In this document: in pieces, positions 44,149-53,246 of the stretch | Numbering within the stretch: the first letter of the stretch is position 1 | Layout: each line of letters opens with the position of its first letter | Assembly: GCF_003202435.1 (NCBI RefSeq) | Contig: NZ_QJHK01000016.1 | Location: forward strand, 1 to 64,000 | Length of the DNA: 64,000 nucleotides | Reading direction: 5' to 3' | From: Flavobacterium cheongpyeongense | GTDB lineage: Bacteria; Bacteroidota; Bacteroidia; Flavobacteriales; Flavobacteriaceae | Program-made: the position numbers and the translations under genes | The notes under the pieces: model-generated | Told to the model about the DNA's origin: nothing | The model's input: the letters and a program-made list of their open reading frames with translations, nothing else | Databases searched by the model: none

Positions 44149-44396
44149 GTTATGGTATAGAATTTAAAAGTGGTTTCTTCGTTTTTTTCATAAATATTAT
44201 CCCTTGAACAATCTATAATATTCATTCTGGTTTTGGATTTCAAATAGGACCTAAATAATAAAACTGCTTTAGTTTTTAAATCATTCAAAAGGATTACAGC
44301 ATAATACTTTCATGTTTTAAACAACATTAAAATAAATTCTCAATGAAAACAATTTTTTACATTTCCTGATAGAAATATAAATTAGTAGAGACCTTA

Positions 44397-44417
44397 TAAG
44401 TGTTTTTTTTACATTTG
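44397..44417. promoter_or_regulatory. AraR-type operator, site B (abfA/araR)
   Basis: TAAGTGT, seven Ts, then ACATTTG. The right half-site contains TACATTTG (44410-44417), a plus-strand -7 box, so the regulator would cover a promoter reading toward araR, with abfA served on the other side. Confidence 0.7.
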
Positions 44418-44559
44418 TAAATTTAATTAAAAAAAAGGATAAAAAAAACAGATATAATAATTTTAGCTATTAAATACATATTTAATCACCGTCCTTGACG
44501 CAGAATAGCTTAATATGTTTTTATTAAATCATAGAAACATTTACATAACTGTATTTTAG

Positions 44560-44580
44560 TAAGTGTTAAATCAACATTAA
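44560..44580. promoter_or_regulatory. AraR-type operator, site B2 (araR)
   Basis: TAAGTGT, seven bases, then ACATTAA, 54 bp before the araR ATG. It matches site C at all half-site bases but one. It could mediate autoregulation. Confidence 0.6.
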
Positions 44581-44634
44581 TAAAATTATGAAACCTATTA
44601 GGAAGTTTATATATTTACCGATAAAATATAAAAT

Positions 44635-45324
44635 ATGATAAACAGTTATAGCTCTGCCGATAAGGTTTTATTAGCCGTAGATTGTATCATTTTTGGATTC
44701 GACCATCAGGGATTAAAAATACTTTTGATTAAAAGGGACTTTGAACCTGAGAGAGGAAAATGGTCTTTGATTGGAGGGTTTTTAAAACGTGATGAAATAT
44801 TAGACGATGCTGCGATTCGAATTTTGAATACCTACACCGGGTTACACGATATCTACATGGAACAACTGCACGCATACAGTGAAATTGATCGTGACCCAGT
44901 AGACAGGACTATTTCCGTTTCCTATTATGCCTTAATTAATATTGAAAACCATAATGAAGAATTGATTAAAAATTATCATGCAGAATGGTTTAGCATAGCA
45001 GATGCTCCAAATCTTATTTTTGATCACAACGAAATGGTTCAGCACGCTATTAGAAGATTGCGTTACAGAACTTCGATAAAACCAATTGGTTTTGAATTAT
45101 TACCAGAAAAATTCACTATGCGCCAATTACTGGAATTATACGAAGCAATTTTAAGCAAAGAATTAGACAAACGTAACTTTATCAGTAAAATTAATTCTTT
45201 GGAAATTTTAAACAAACTGGATGAAAAAGACATGCAGTCTTCCAGAAAAGGATCTTATTTGTATACGTTCAACAAAGAAAAATATGAAGAAAAATTACTT
45301 AATGATTTTGTCTTAAATTTATAA
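44635..45324 (+). CDS. araR: NUDIX-fold transcriptional regulator of arabinose use (AraR type)
   Basis: A 229-residue protein: an N-terminal NUDIX fold (residues 1-140) fused to a C-terminal winged helix (LPEKFTMRQLLELYEAIL, SKELDKRNFISKI). This is the plan of NrtR and of the Bacteroidota AraR regulators that sense L-arabinose. The NUDIX box region GGFLKRDEILDDAAIRILNT lacks the catalytic Glu residues of REUXEE, so hydrolase activity is unlikely and ligand binding is the expected role. It lies between arabinosidase genes and the transaldolase/transketolase pair, and five matching dyads surround it. Confidence 0.85.
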   Translation: MINSYSSADKVLLAVDCIIFGFDHQGLKILLIKRDFEPERGKWSLIGGFLKRDEILDDAAIRILNTYTGLHDIYMEQLHAYSEIDRDPVDRTISVSYYALINIENHNEELIKNYHAEWFSIADAPNLIFDHNEMVQHAIRRLRYRTSIKPIGFELLPEKFTMRQLLELYEAILSKELDKRNFISKINSLEILNKLDEKDMQSSRKGSYLYTFNKEKYEEKLLNDFVLNL

Positions 45325-45370
45325 AATTAACTGCAAAGACTTTACCTTCCATTAAAAATATATCAAAAGA

Positions 45371-45403
45371 AAAACCCTGAAATTGACAACATTTCAGGGT
45401 TTT
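45371..45403. terminator. Bidirectional terminator between araR and transaldolase
   Basis: AAAACCCTGAAAT (45371-45383) pairs with ATTTCAGGGTTTT (45391-45403); it can serve both converging genes. Confidence 0.85.
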
Positions 45404-45449
45404 GCATTAAATAAAACTACTATTAAAAACTAAACTAATTATTCTCTTT

Positions 45450-46106
45450 TTAGCTATTCCCTTTTTGATAATCAGCCAGGAAAGTAGCCAGACCAATATC
45501 TGTAAGAGGATGCTTCAACAAACCTTCGATTGCGCTCAATGGCCCTGTAATCACATCTGATCCTATTTTTGCACAATTAATAATATGCATTACATTTCGA
45601 ACAGAAGCTGCCAGTATCTGGGTTTCAAATCCAAAATTGTCATAAATCAGCCTGATTTCTTCAATCAGATTCATTCCGTCTGTTGAAACATCGTCAAGCC
45701 TTCCAATGAAAGGAGAAACATAAGTCGCTCCGGCTTTTGCAGCCAACAAGGCTTGCCCTGATGAGAAAACCAAAGTACAATTGGTTCTGATTCCTTTATT
45801 CGAAAAATATTTAATGGCTTTTACACCGTCTTTTATCATCGGTATTTTTACCACAATTTGCGGATGCAGAGCTGCCAGTTTTTCACCCTCGGCAATCATA
45901 CCTTCAAAATCTGTTGAGATTACCTCGGCACTTACATCGCCATCTACCAATTCGCAAATTTTTATATAATGATCCAGAATATTCTGCGCTCCTGTAATTC
46001 CTTCTTTTGCCATCAGCGACGGATTGGTAGTAACACCATCCAAAACTCCTAAATCATTGGCTTCTTTAATATCTTTTAAGTTTGCTGTATCTATGAAAAA
46101 TTTCAT
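45450..46106 (-). CDS. fsa: Transaldolase / fructose-6-phosphate aldolase type
   Basis: A 218-residue short transaldolase of the FSA/TalC class. The Schiff-base Lys is Lys87 in VVKIPM, preceded by [32 protein letters not shown] and SPFIGRLDD are class motifs. It acts in the non-oxidative pentose phosphate pathway. It follows transketolase by 22 bp, so both are made from one transcript that begins with an AraR-type site. Whether it is a transaldolase or a true F6P aldolase cannot be settled by eye. Confidence 0.9.
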   Translation of the reverse strand: MKFFIDTANLKDIKEANDLGVLDGVTTNPSLMAKEGITGAQNILDHYIKICELVDGDVSAEVISTDFEGMIAEGEKLAALHPQIVVKIPMIKDGVKAIKYFSNKGIRTNCTLVFSSGQALLAAKAGATYVSPFIGRLDDVSTDGMNLIEEIRLIYDNFGFETQILAASVRNVMHIINCAKIGSDVITGPLSAIEGLLKHPLTDIGLATFLADYQKGNS

Positions 46107-46128
46107 GTTTTCTTTTTATTTTAATGAA

Positions 46129-48171
46129 TTAAAAATTGTTTTCTTTTAAATATTTAGTGATTTCTGCTGCCGCATTTTTACTGGTAAATCCGAATTTCTG
46201 ATCCAATACTGAAGCCGGAGCTGAATACCCGAAATGATCCAGGCCAAATACTCTTCCGTTATTTCCAACCAGATTTTCCAGATTCACCGGAAGCCCTGCT
46301 GTAAGTCCGAATACCAGTCCACCATTCGGAATCACGCTTTCCTGATATGCTGCCGACTGTGACCTGAATAATCCTTCAGAAATTATCGATGCCACATTTA
46401 TTTTTATTTGCATCGTGTTTTCAAGTTCAGCTGCTGCATCTATTAATGTTGCCACTTCAGATCCGTTGGCGATTAAGGTAATGTCTGGATTTTGGGTTTC
46501 TTTGACCAAATAACCTCCTTTTTTGGCTTTGCCTGCTTCCGCAAATCTTGAGGTTCCATGAGTTGGAATGTCTTTAATTTCCTGTCTGGAAAGAATCAAT
46601 CCGGTTGGTGTTTTCTTATTCTCCAATGCCATCTGCCAGGCTACAGAAGTTTCAACAGCATCTGCAGGGCGTAAAGCCAGTAAACTTTGTTCTCCTGAAT
46701 GGTTTTTAATTTTTTCTAATAATCGAATTTGTGCTTCCTGCTCGATTGGCTGATGGGTTGGCCCGTCTTCGCCTACGCGGAAAGAATCGTGCGTCCAAAC
46801 ATATTTTACCGGTAATTCCTGAATTGCTGCCAGACGAATCGCTGGTTTCATATAATCTGAAAACACAAAAAATGTAGCCACTACCGGAATTACCCCACCA
46901 TGCAATGCAATTCCATTGGCAATTGCAGCCATTGTTAATTCGGCAACACCAGCCTGTAAAAAGCCTCCGTTAAAATTATTCTTTTGCAAAACCGATGATT
47001 TTTTTAAGAAACCGTCTGTCTTGTCACTATTCGATAAATCTGCTGAAGATACAATCATATTCTCAACGTTTTCTGCCAGATAACCCAAAACTGCTGCAGA
47101 AGCATCACGCGTTGCTGCATTTGCTTTTTGGGTAATACTGCTAAAATCAAGGTTTGGCAAATCTCCTGAGAAAAACTGTTGGATTTTTTGAGCCCGTTCA
47201 GGATTTTGATTCTCCCACGCTGCCATTTTTGATTTTCTTTCAGCTGATTCTGTAATTTTACTTTTTAAAATAGCAGAATAATGTGCCGCAACTTCTTCAT
47301 AAACCGCAAATGAATCTTCAATATTTGCACCTAAATTCTGTAATGTTTTATTAAAATCTGCTTTTGTGGCGCCAATTGGTTTTCCGTGCAGTTCGCATTG
47401 TCCTTCGTACATGGTTCCATCTGCCGTAACACATCCTTTACCCATTATGGTTCTGCCAATAATCAGGGTCGGTTTTTCGGTTTCATTATTGGCATCAGTC
47501 AGCGCTTTACGAATTTGTTCGTGGTCATGACCGTCAATGGTAGTTACTTTCCATCCCCATGATTCGTATTTCATGGCTGTATCTTCGGTGGTAACCTCAT
47601 CTGTCATGGAAGAAAGCTGTACGTCATTGGAATCATAGAACATAATAAAATTGTTCAGTCCCAAATGTCCTGCAATACGTCCTGCTCCCTGAGAAATTTC
47701 TTCCTGAACACCTCCGTCTGTTATAAAGCCATATATTTTATGATCGAATAAATTATCAAACCTTGCTGATAAAAATTTAGCTGCAATGGCTGCCCCAATT
47801 CCCATAACATGACCCTGACCTAATGGTCCCGAAGTATTTTCGATGCCTCGCTTTACATCAATCTCAGGATGTCCGGGAGTCACAGATCCCCATTGTCTAA
47901 ATTGCTCTAAATCTGTTTTTTTATAATTCCCAAGCAAATGATATTGTGCATACATCAAAGCCGAAAGATGTCCTGCATCCATAAAAAAACGATCTCTGAA
48001 AATCCATTGCATATCAGTTGGATCGTACTTTAAATATTCGGTATATAAAATATGAAGAAAATCTGCACCTCCCATTGCTCCTCCAGGATGTCCTGAATTG
48101 GCTTTTTCTACCATCGAAATGGCTAAAGCACGTATATTATCTGCAGATAACTGGTCAATCTTGTTGTTCAT
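46129..48171 (-). CDS. tkt: Transketolase
   Basis: A 680-residue thiamine-diphosphate enzyme moving two-carbon units from D-xylulose 5-phosphate. Markers: SGHPGGAMGGAD, GHVMGIGAAIAAKF, a TPP-site region ITDGGVQEEISQG, HDSFRVGEDGPTHQPIE and LSRQEI. It is placed under an AraR-type site (48288-48308) with the transaldolase, so pentose disposal is induced with arabinose. A housekeeping copy may exist elsewhere in the genome. Confidence 0.95.
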   Translation of the reverse strand: MNNKIDQLSADNIRALAISMVEKANSGHPGGAMGGADFLHILYTEYLKYDPTDMQWIFRDRFFMDAGHLSALMYAQYHLLGNYKKTDLEQFRQWGSVTPGHPEIDVKRGIENTSGPLGQGHVMGIGAAIAAKFLSARFDNLFDHKIYGFITDGGVQEEISQGAGRIAGHLGLNNFIMFYDSNDVQLSSMTDEVTTEDTAMKYESWGWKVTTIDGHDHEQIRKALTDANNETEKPTLIIGRTIMGKGCVTADGTMYEGQCELHGKPIGATKADFNKTLQNLGANIEDSFAVYEEVAAHYSAILKSKITESAERKSKMAAWENQNPERAQKIQQFFSGDLPNLDFSSITQKANAATRDASAAVLGYLAENVENMIVSSADLSNSDKTDGFLKKSSVLQKNNFNGGFLQAGVAELTMAAIANGIALHGGVIPVVATFFVFSDYMKPAIRLAAIQELPVKYVWTHDSFRVGEDGPTHQPIEQEAQIRLLEKIKNHSGEQSLLALRPADAVETSVAWQMALENKKTPTGLILSRQEIKDIPTHGTSRFAEAGKAKKGGYLVKETQNPDITLIANGSEVATLIDAAAELENTMQIKINVASIISEGLFRSQSAAYQESVIPNGGLVFGLTAGLPVNLENLVGNNGRVFGLDHFGYSAPASVLDQKFGFTSKNAAAEITKYLKENNF

Positions 48172-48287
48172 TATTGGTGGTTTTTTAGTAAAAAATTTGT
48201 GGTTTTTTGTAGCGTTTTCGACTTGTAAATGCCAAATTTGAAATCAAAATAATTTTTAAAAATGACTGACAAAAACACATTAAATAA

Positions 48288-48308
48288 TAAGTGTAAAATT
48301 TACATTTA
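48288..48308. promoter_or_regulatory. AraR-type operator, site C (tkt-fsa)
   Basis: TAAGTGT, seven bases, then ACATTTA. On the minus strand a -7 box TACATTTG (48309-48316) lies right beside it, so the site covers the predicted transcription start of the tkt-fsa operon. Confidence 0.7.
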
Positions 48309-48316
48309 CAAATGTA
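48309..48316 (-). promoter_or_regulatory. -7 promoter box of the tkt-fsa operon
   Basis: Minus-strand TACATTTG fits TAnnTTTG, 138 bp upstream of the tkt ATG and next to AraR-type site C. Confidence 0.45.
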
Positions 48317-48498
48317 TGCAAAATAATTTCAGAAAAACAAAAAATATTTTATTTATTTTTTTTACTAATTTTTTGATGATTTGCTAAACATATATAAGAT
48401 GAGGTGCTATTTAAGCAATAGAACAAAAAAGGGTTTAATGTTTTTTTGCACTCAAAATAATTCAAACATCTCATGTTTTTAAGAATCCATTTTTAATG

Positions 48499-48539
48499 AA
48501 AAGGTTCCAATTCTAAACATCATAGAATTGGAACCTTTT
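48499..48539 (-). terminator. Terminator after the FAD-dependent reductase gene
   Basis: A perfect 17-bp stem (48499-48515 with 48523-48539) and a 7-base loop, ending in TTTT on either strand. Confidence 0.85.
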
Positions 48540-48559
48540 AAATGAATTAACCATTCAAA

Positions 48560-49705
48560 TTAAAAAATAGCCTCTTTAATTTTTTCCCGTATCTTCTTTT
48601 TATAATCTTTAGGATAAGTTCTGGTTCCCATGAAAATATCTGTCATGGCATTCGATAAAAAAGTGCCATAGTTTTTAGCGACAAAATTGCGTAATGTTCT
48701 TTTTTCATAGAAAATTTTGGCCAAGATAACTCCGGCTTTTATTTCGGGTAAAATGCTGTTTTCTAATTTTTCATGATACAATTCTGAAGATCTTACGGGA
48801 TCCAGTTTACCTTCTATAATCGACTGTGCAGCCAAAACTCCGCTTAATATGGCATTCGAAATACCTTCGGCCAGTACAGGGTCTGCAAATCCTGCTGAGT
48901 CACCAATTAAAAAAACATTTTTTTGAACAAAAGTATCCGTTCTGGGAGAAACCGGAATTACAAATCCGTGGGCATCTTCGTTTACAACTTCTGTAATTCC
49001 CAGCGTTTTTTTTAAATATGCTGCATAGTATTTTTTCAAATCAAGCTTTTGGTTTGTTTTAGTCAAAACACAAACACCTACAGATAAATGATTTTTTTTA
49101 GGAAAACACCAGCCATAACCATTCGGAATGGCATCAATATCAAAACGAACGTTTTTTGATAGTCTTTCAAAATCAGCTAAAGGAACTTCTATTTCGTACT
49201 CTAAGGCCGGAATAATAGTTCGGCTTTCTTCCCATCCTGCCATTTTAGCTATAGGGCTTAATGCACCATCTCCGGCAATAATAAATTTTGCCTGTATAGC
49301 TCCCTCAGTTGTATGTATCGTTTGAATTTCTCCAAAAGTAATTGCTGTAACTTTATGGTTTTGTAAAAGAGTAACGCCATTTTCTTTTGATTTTTCTACA
49401 ATCAGATTATCAAAAGCATCACGCATAATCATGCTAATTATGGGCTTATCTCTTTTTGTTGTAAGCTTGATGTTGGTGTTTGAAAAATAGGTATCTACTT
49501 CATAGAATTCTTTTTCAACAACAGATGAAATATCAAAAGGAATATTATTTCTTCCTCTGTGAACTAAGCCTCCGCCACAGGTTTTATATCTTGGCAGCGT
49601 TTCTTTCTCAATTATAACGGTCGTAATTCCGTTTTTTGATAATTCAAAAGCTGCAGAAGCTCCGGCCGGACCGCTTCCAATTATGGCTACATCAAATGCT
49701 TTCAT
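48560..49705 (-). CDS. FAD-dependent oxidoreductase, geranylgeranyl-reductase family
   Basis: A 381-residue flavoprotein. The FAD-binding GxGxxG is at VAIIGSGPAGASAAFEL near residue 7, then ETLPRYKTCGGGLVHRG, and the second FAD motif FLIGDSAGFADPVLAEGIS near residue 280, as in GGPP reductase and related p-hydroxybenzoate-hydroxylase-fold enzymes. It reduces or oxidises a lipid-like or quinone-like substrate that cannot be named. It is single and lies between the tkt and GntR genes; no carotenoid genes are in the window. Confidence 0.83.
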   Translation of the reverse strand: MKAFDVAIIGSGPAGASAAFELSKNGITTVIIEKETLPRYKTCGGGLVHRGRNNIPFDISSVVEKEFYEVDTYFSNTNIKLTTKRDKPIISMIMRDAFDNLIVEKSKENGVTLLQNHKVTAITFGEIQTIHTTEGAIQAKFIIAGDGALSPIAKMAGWEESRTIIPALEYEIEVPLADFERLSKNVRFDIDAIPNGYGWCFPKKNHLSVGVCVLTKTNQKLDLKKYYAAYLKKTLGITEVVNEDAHGFVIPVSPRTDTFVQKNVFLIGDSAGFADPVLAEGISNAILSGVLAAQSIIEGKLDPVRSSELYHEKLENSILPEIKAGVILAKIFYEKRTLRNFVAKNYGTFLSNAMTDIFMGTRTYPKDYKKKIREKIKEAIF

Positions 49706-49806
49706 TGTTTTTTTTTCAAAACTAAAGGAAACATCGTAAAAAACAAAATTTTGACTGTCCTGATACTACTTTTAAAAAATCACGGAGTGTCTAAATCTAT
49801 TGAAAC

Positions 49807-50805
49807 TTAAAGCGAGTTTCGCATAATTAAAGAACACTTGTTTTCTATTTGTTCATTTTTTCCTTTAAGAACCATATCTGCCAAAATTTTTCCCATAGCT
49901 TCAAAATGGGTTGAAATGGTCGTAATTCCTTGTGCCACAACTTTTTTCAGAGGAGTTTCATTGTAGGAAATAATACCAAAATCGGTTCCTAATTTCAGAT
50001 TTTTATTTGTAGCTTCTTCGATTACGCCAACCAAATCCCGATCATTTGGAATCACATATAAATCCCCAATTTCGATTTTATGATCGGTAAACTGGGTAAT
50101 AATTTCGTAATGAAACTGATGTTCCGTACAAAAATTTTCAAACCCCGTTTTCATTCCTAATGGCTCTCTGAATCCGGGAAAAATTAAAATAAGTTTTTTG
50201 TATTTATTAATCCTTGATTTTCCTTTGTAAAGTCCTTCAAAAATATCTTTTTGATGATTTTGATAAATGGCAGGATACGATTTCAATTCATCATTTATCT
50301 GATCTAAAATAATCACTTCATTTACTGGTAGGGTTTTTATCGAATCTATTATATCGGTTAAGTTGGTTGGCATAATGATATATTTGGTGTAATTTCCATT
50401 ACTGTCATTAATCAGTTTTTTAAAAACAGGGACATTGAAATGATGGAAAAAAATATCGACCTGAACATCTTTTCCAATATTTTTTAAAAATGAATTATAA
50501 ATGTCTTCTTTGAAAATATTTAACTCATCAAAAAGTAGAAAAATTTTCTGTCTGATACTGGTTTCAATGCTTTTAACGTAATACCCTTTACCTGGAATGG
50601 CATAAATTATCCCTCTTTTTTTAAGTTCGTCATAAGCTTGCAAAACTGTATCACGTGACAAAGAAAAGGTCAGGCACACTTTATTAACAGAAGGCAGACG
50701 GTCCCCTCTTTTTAGTTTTTCTTCATCAATTGCTTTTTCAACCGAAAGAATTATCTGTTTATATTTGGGTAAACCCAGATTATTTTGAATAGAAATAACG
50801 TTCAT
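49807..50805 (-). CDS. GntR-family regulator with periplasmic-binding-protein-like domain
   Basis: About 332 residues from the preferred ATG at 50805. The N-terminal winged helix has RLPSVNKVCLTFSLSRDTVL (GntR type), followed by a LacI-like sugar-binding domain of about 250 residues (VIILDQINDELKS, LGTDFGIISYNETPLKKV). This mix is frequent in Bacteroidota sugar operons. It is divergent from galM-galK-galT-galE, so it is the likely galactose-responsive regulator. Two copies of ACTGGTA (50838 and 50848) lie in the shared region. Confidence 0.85.
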   Translation of the reverse strand: MNVISIQNNLGLPKYKQIILSVEKAIDEEKLKRGDRLPSVNKVCLTFSLSRDTVLQAYDELKKRGIIYAIPGKGYYVKSIETSIRQKIFLLFDELNIFKEDIYNSFLKNIGKDVQVDIFFHHFNVPVFKKLINDSNGNYTKYIIMPTNLTDIIDSIKTLPVNEVIILDQINDELKSYPAIYQNHQKDIFEGLYKGKSRINKYKKLILIFPGFREPLGMKTGFENFCTEHQFHYEIITQFTDHKIEIGDLYVIPNDRDLVGVIEEATNKNLKLGTDFGIISYNETPLKKVVAQGITTISTHFEAMGKILADMVLKGKNEQIENKCSLIMRNSL

Positions 50806-50837
50806 TAGAAAAAGATTTTTTTTTGCAATATACAAAA

Positions 50838-50854
50838 ACTGGTAGGTACTGGTA
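50838..50854. promoter_or_regulatory. Direct repeat ACTGGTA, candidate GntR operator
   Basis: ACTGGTA at 50838-50844 and again at 50848-50854, ten bases apart (one helix turn), over the region just upstream of the galM -7 box (TAATTTTG, 50876-50883). GGTATAC is part of the second copy. Confidence 0.5.
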
Positions 50855-50875
50855 TACATCTGTGAAGAATATTTT

Positions 50876-50883
50876 TAATTTTG
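50876..50883 (+). promoter_or_regulatory. -7 promoter box of the gal operon
   Basis: TAATTTTG fits TAnnTTTG, 25 bp before the galM ATG at 50908. Confidence 0.45.
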
Positions 50884-50907
50884 GATTTCATTTTTTGTAA
50901 AAATTAT

Positions 50908-51963
50908 ATGGATTTAAAACACATATCACATTTTCAGGACAAATCTTTATCCAATTTATTTGGTTTAATGCCTGATAACGAAGAAATTCTTTCTTTTGAA
51001 TTATGCAATAAAAATGGCATGAAAGTTCAGATCATTACTTATGGTGCAACTGTAACTTCACTGCAAATCCCGCTTTCAACAGGAAAACTTGTTGATGTCG
51101 TATTAGGCTTTGATTCACTGGAAGGCTATTTAAAGTCGTATGATCTGCCAAGTGCGCCTTATTTTGGGACAACTGTTGGACGTTATGCAGGAAGGATCAG
51201 CAAAGGTATTTTTTCATTAAATGATAAAACATTTCAGCTAAACACCAATAATAACGGAAACGCTCTGCATGGGGGAAATATTGGTTTTGGAAAAAAAGTG
51301 TGGCAGGTTGCTGATTTAACCTCCGGCGAGAATCCGTCTATAACTTTAAGTCTCCTAAGTGAAGATTTGGAAGAAAATTATCCGGGAGAATTACAGGTTT
51401 TTTTAACTTATACTTTAACAGAAAAAAATGAATTAAAACTGGAGTATAAAGCAACAACGACTAAAGATACGGTAATCAATCTGACCCATCACAGTTATTT
51501 TAATCTGGATGGTCATGATTCAACTGTTTTAAATCAAAGTATGTTTATTGATGCTGAAAAAATTGTGGAAACGGATGCAGATAATATTCCAACCGGAAAT
51601 TTCACGGATCTTTTCAACCATGATTTCGATTTCAGAACAGCTAAAAAATGCCCTGCAACAATCGATACTTCATTCGTTGTTGAACCAGCAAATAATTGTG
51701 CCGCGAAATTATTAAGTTCGAAAAATAACCTGCAAATGAGCGTTTACACAGACCAGCCAAGTGTACATATATATGTAGGCGGAAATTGTTTTGATATCTT
51801 AAAAGGTAAAGAAAATGCCGCTTATCATGCGTCAAGCGGAATTTGTTTTGAAACTCAAAATTTTCCTGATGCACCCAACAAGGAACATTTTCCAAATTCA
51901 GTTTTGAAAAAAGGCGAAGAATACCATCAAAAAACAGTTTATAAATTTGAAAATATAAATTAG
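50908..51963 (+). CDS. galM: Aldose 1-epimerase, cytoplasmic
   Basis: About 351 residues with no signal peptide, so it acts in the cytoplasm, unlike the lipoprotein form at 32402-33583. Family motifs: FGTTVGRYAGRIS, GNALHGGNIGFG, LTHHSYFNLDG and the catalytic Glu region SGICFETQNFPDAPN. The ATG at 50908 is chosen because upstream residues are AT-rich leader. First gene of the Leloir operon, giving alpha-galactose to GalK. Confidence 0.93.
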   Translation: MDLKHISHFQDKSLSNLFGLMPDNEEILSFELCNKNGMKVQIITYGATVTSLQIPLSTGKLVDVVLGFDSLEGYLKSYDLPSAPYFGTTVGRYAGRISKGIFSLNDKTFQLNTNNNGNALHGGNIGFGKKVWQVADLTSGENPSITLSLLSEDLEENYPGELQVFLTYTLTEKNELKLEYKATTTKDTVINLTHHSYFNLDGHDSTVLNQSMFIDAEKIVETDADNIPTGNFTDLFNHDFDFRTAKKCPATIDTSFVVEPANNCAAKLLSSKNNLQMSVYTDQPSVHIYVGGNCFDILKGKENAAYHASSGICFETQNFPDAPNKEHFPNSVLKKGEEYHQKTVYKFENIN

Positions 51964-51984
51964 TAAACGCAAGATTATGTCAGC

Positions 51985-52024
51985 CTGATTGGAGTCGAAG
52001 GCTTCTTTACGTAACTCCGATCAG
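51985..52024 (+). repeat. Hairpin between galM and galK
   Basis: CTGATTGGAGT (51985-51995) pairs with ACTCCGATCAG (52014-52024) with one G-U pair. It sits in the galM-galK gap, the only wide gap in the operon, and could stabilise or separate the two messages. Confidence 0.6.
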
Positions 52025-52074
52025 CCGGAGAATTATAACAAGGTAAAATAAAAACACATTTCAAATACAACATA

Positions 52075-53244
52075 ATGAACGAGATTTTAATACAGAATAC
52101 CACTGCTTTTTTTGAGAAATCATTCGGTAAAGCCCCTGAAAAAATTGTACTTTCACCGGGAAGAATCAATATTATCGGCGAACATGTCGATTATAATGAC
52201 GGTTATGTTTTGCCGGCAGCAATTGATAAAGTTATTTGTTTTGCCTTTGAGAAAAGCAATTCGAAAACATCCAAAATTATCGCCATCGATTTAAATGAAG
52301 AATTTGAAGCTGACCTGACTCAGGAAATTGAATTAAGCGATGTTGTCTGGACCAATTATATCCTTGGCGTTATCAAACAATTACAGGATAATGGATTTTC
52401 TTTCGACGGTTTCAACTGTGTTTTCAGCAGTAATATTCCGGTTGGTTCAGGATTATCCTCTTCTGCTGCTTTAGAATGCGGAATGATTTTCGGTATCAAA
52501 GAACTTTTCGGTTTACAAATTGAAAAAGTAGATATTGCCTTATTAGGACAAAAAGCAGAGCACTGGGTGGGTATCAATTGTGGTATTATGGATCAGTTTT
52601 CAAGCGTTCACGGACTTGAAAACAAAGTAATAAAATTAGACTGTAATACGTTGGAATTTGAATATCACAATGCCGATTTTAAAGATTACTCACTGGTATT
52701 ATTTGACAGTAATGTAAAACACTCGCTTTTTACATCTGAATACAACAACAGAAGATTAGAGTGCGAAGAAGGATTGTCGATCATCAAAAATCATTTTCCG
52801 GAAATCAAAACGTTCAGGGATTGTACTGAAGAACAAGTTTTGAGCCTTAAAGACAAAATGACTGAAGTTGTTTTTAGAAGAGTGCATTTTGTCGTAAAAG
52901 AAATCCTGCGCGTTACTCAGGCTTGCGAAGCTTTGGATAATGGTAATATTGAAGTTTTAGGACAACTGCTTTTTGACACCCACGACGGATTATCTAAAGA
53001 TTATGAAGTTAGCTGTGCAGAATTGGATTTTATTGTAGAACAGGCCAAAAAAGAAGAAGCTGTAGTGGGATCTCGATTGATGGGAGGCGGTTTTGGAGGC
53101 TGTGCCATCACTTTAATCAAAAAAGGTCATGAAAACAGCATAAAAGAAGCGTTTACAAGCCTTTATTTTGATACATTTGGAATTGATTTAAAAATTTATG
53201 ATGTGAAGGTCTCAAACGGAACATCACTTTATACCACAAATTAA
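52075..53244 (+). CDS. galK: Galactokinase
   Basis: A 389-residue GHMP kinase that makes galactose 1-phosphate. Signature GRINIIGEHVDYNDG near residue 29, the GHMP motif PVGSGLSSSAALECG, and the C-terminal GSRLMGGGFGGCAITLI are complete. galT begins 2 bp after its stop. Confidence 0.96.
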   Translation: MNEILIQNTTAFFEKSFGKAPEKIVLSPGRINIIGEHVDYNDGYVLPAAIDKVICFAFEKSNSKTSKIIAIDLNEEFEADLTQEIELSDVVWTNYILGVIKQLQDNGFSFDGFNCVFSSNIPVGSGLSSSAALECGMIFGIKELFGLQIEKVDIALLGQKAEHWVGINCGIMDQFSSVHGLENKVIKLDCNTLEFEYHNADFKDYSLVLFDSNVKHSLFTSEYNNRRLECEEGLSIIKNHFPEIKTFRDCTEEQVLSLKDKMTEVVFRRVHFVVKEILRVTQACEALDNGNIEVLGQLLFDTHDGLSKDYEVSCAELDFIVEQAKKEEAVVGSRLMGGGFGGCAITLIKKGHENSIKEAFTSLYFDTFGIDLKIYDVKVSNGTSLYTTN

Positions 53245-53246
53245 GA

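Larger units (their letters stand above)
44149..44634. other. Divergent control region between abfA and araR
   Basis: 486 bp with no gene. It holds two AraR-type sites (44397-44417 and 44560-44580) and a plus-strand -7 box inside the first site. The remainder is AT-rich with dispersed words such as ATAGAAACAT. Confidence 0.6.
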
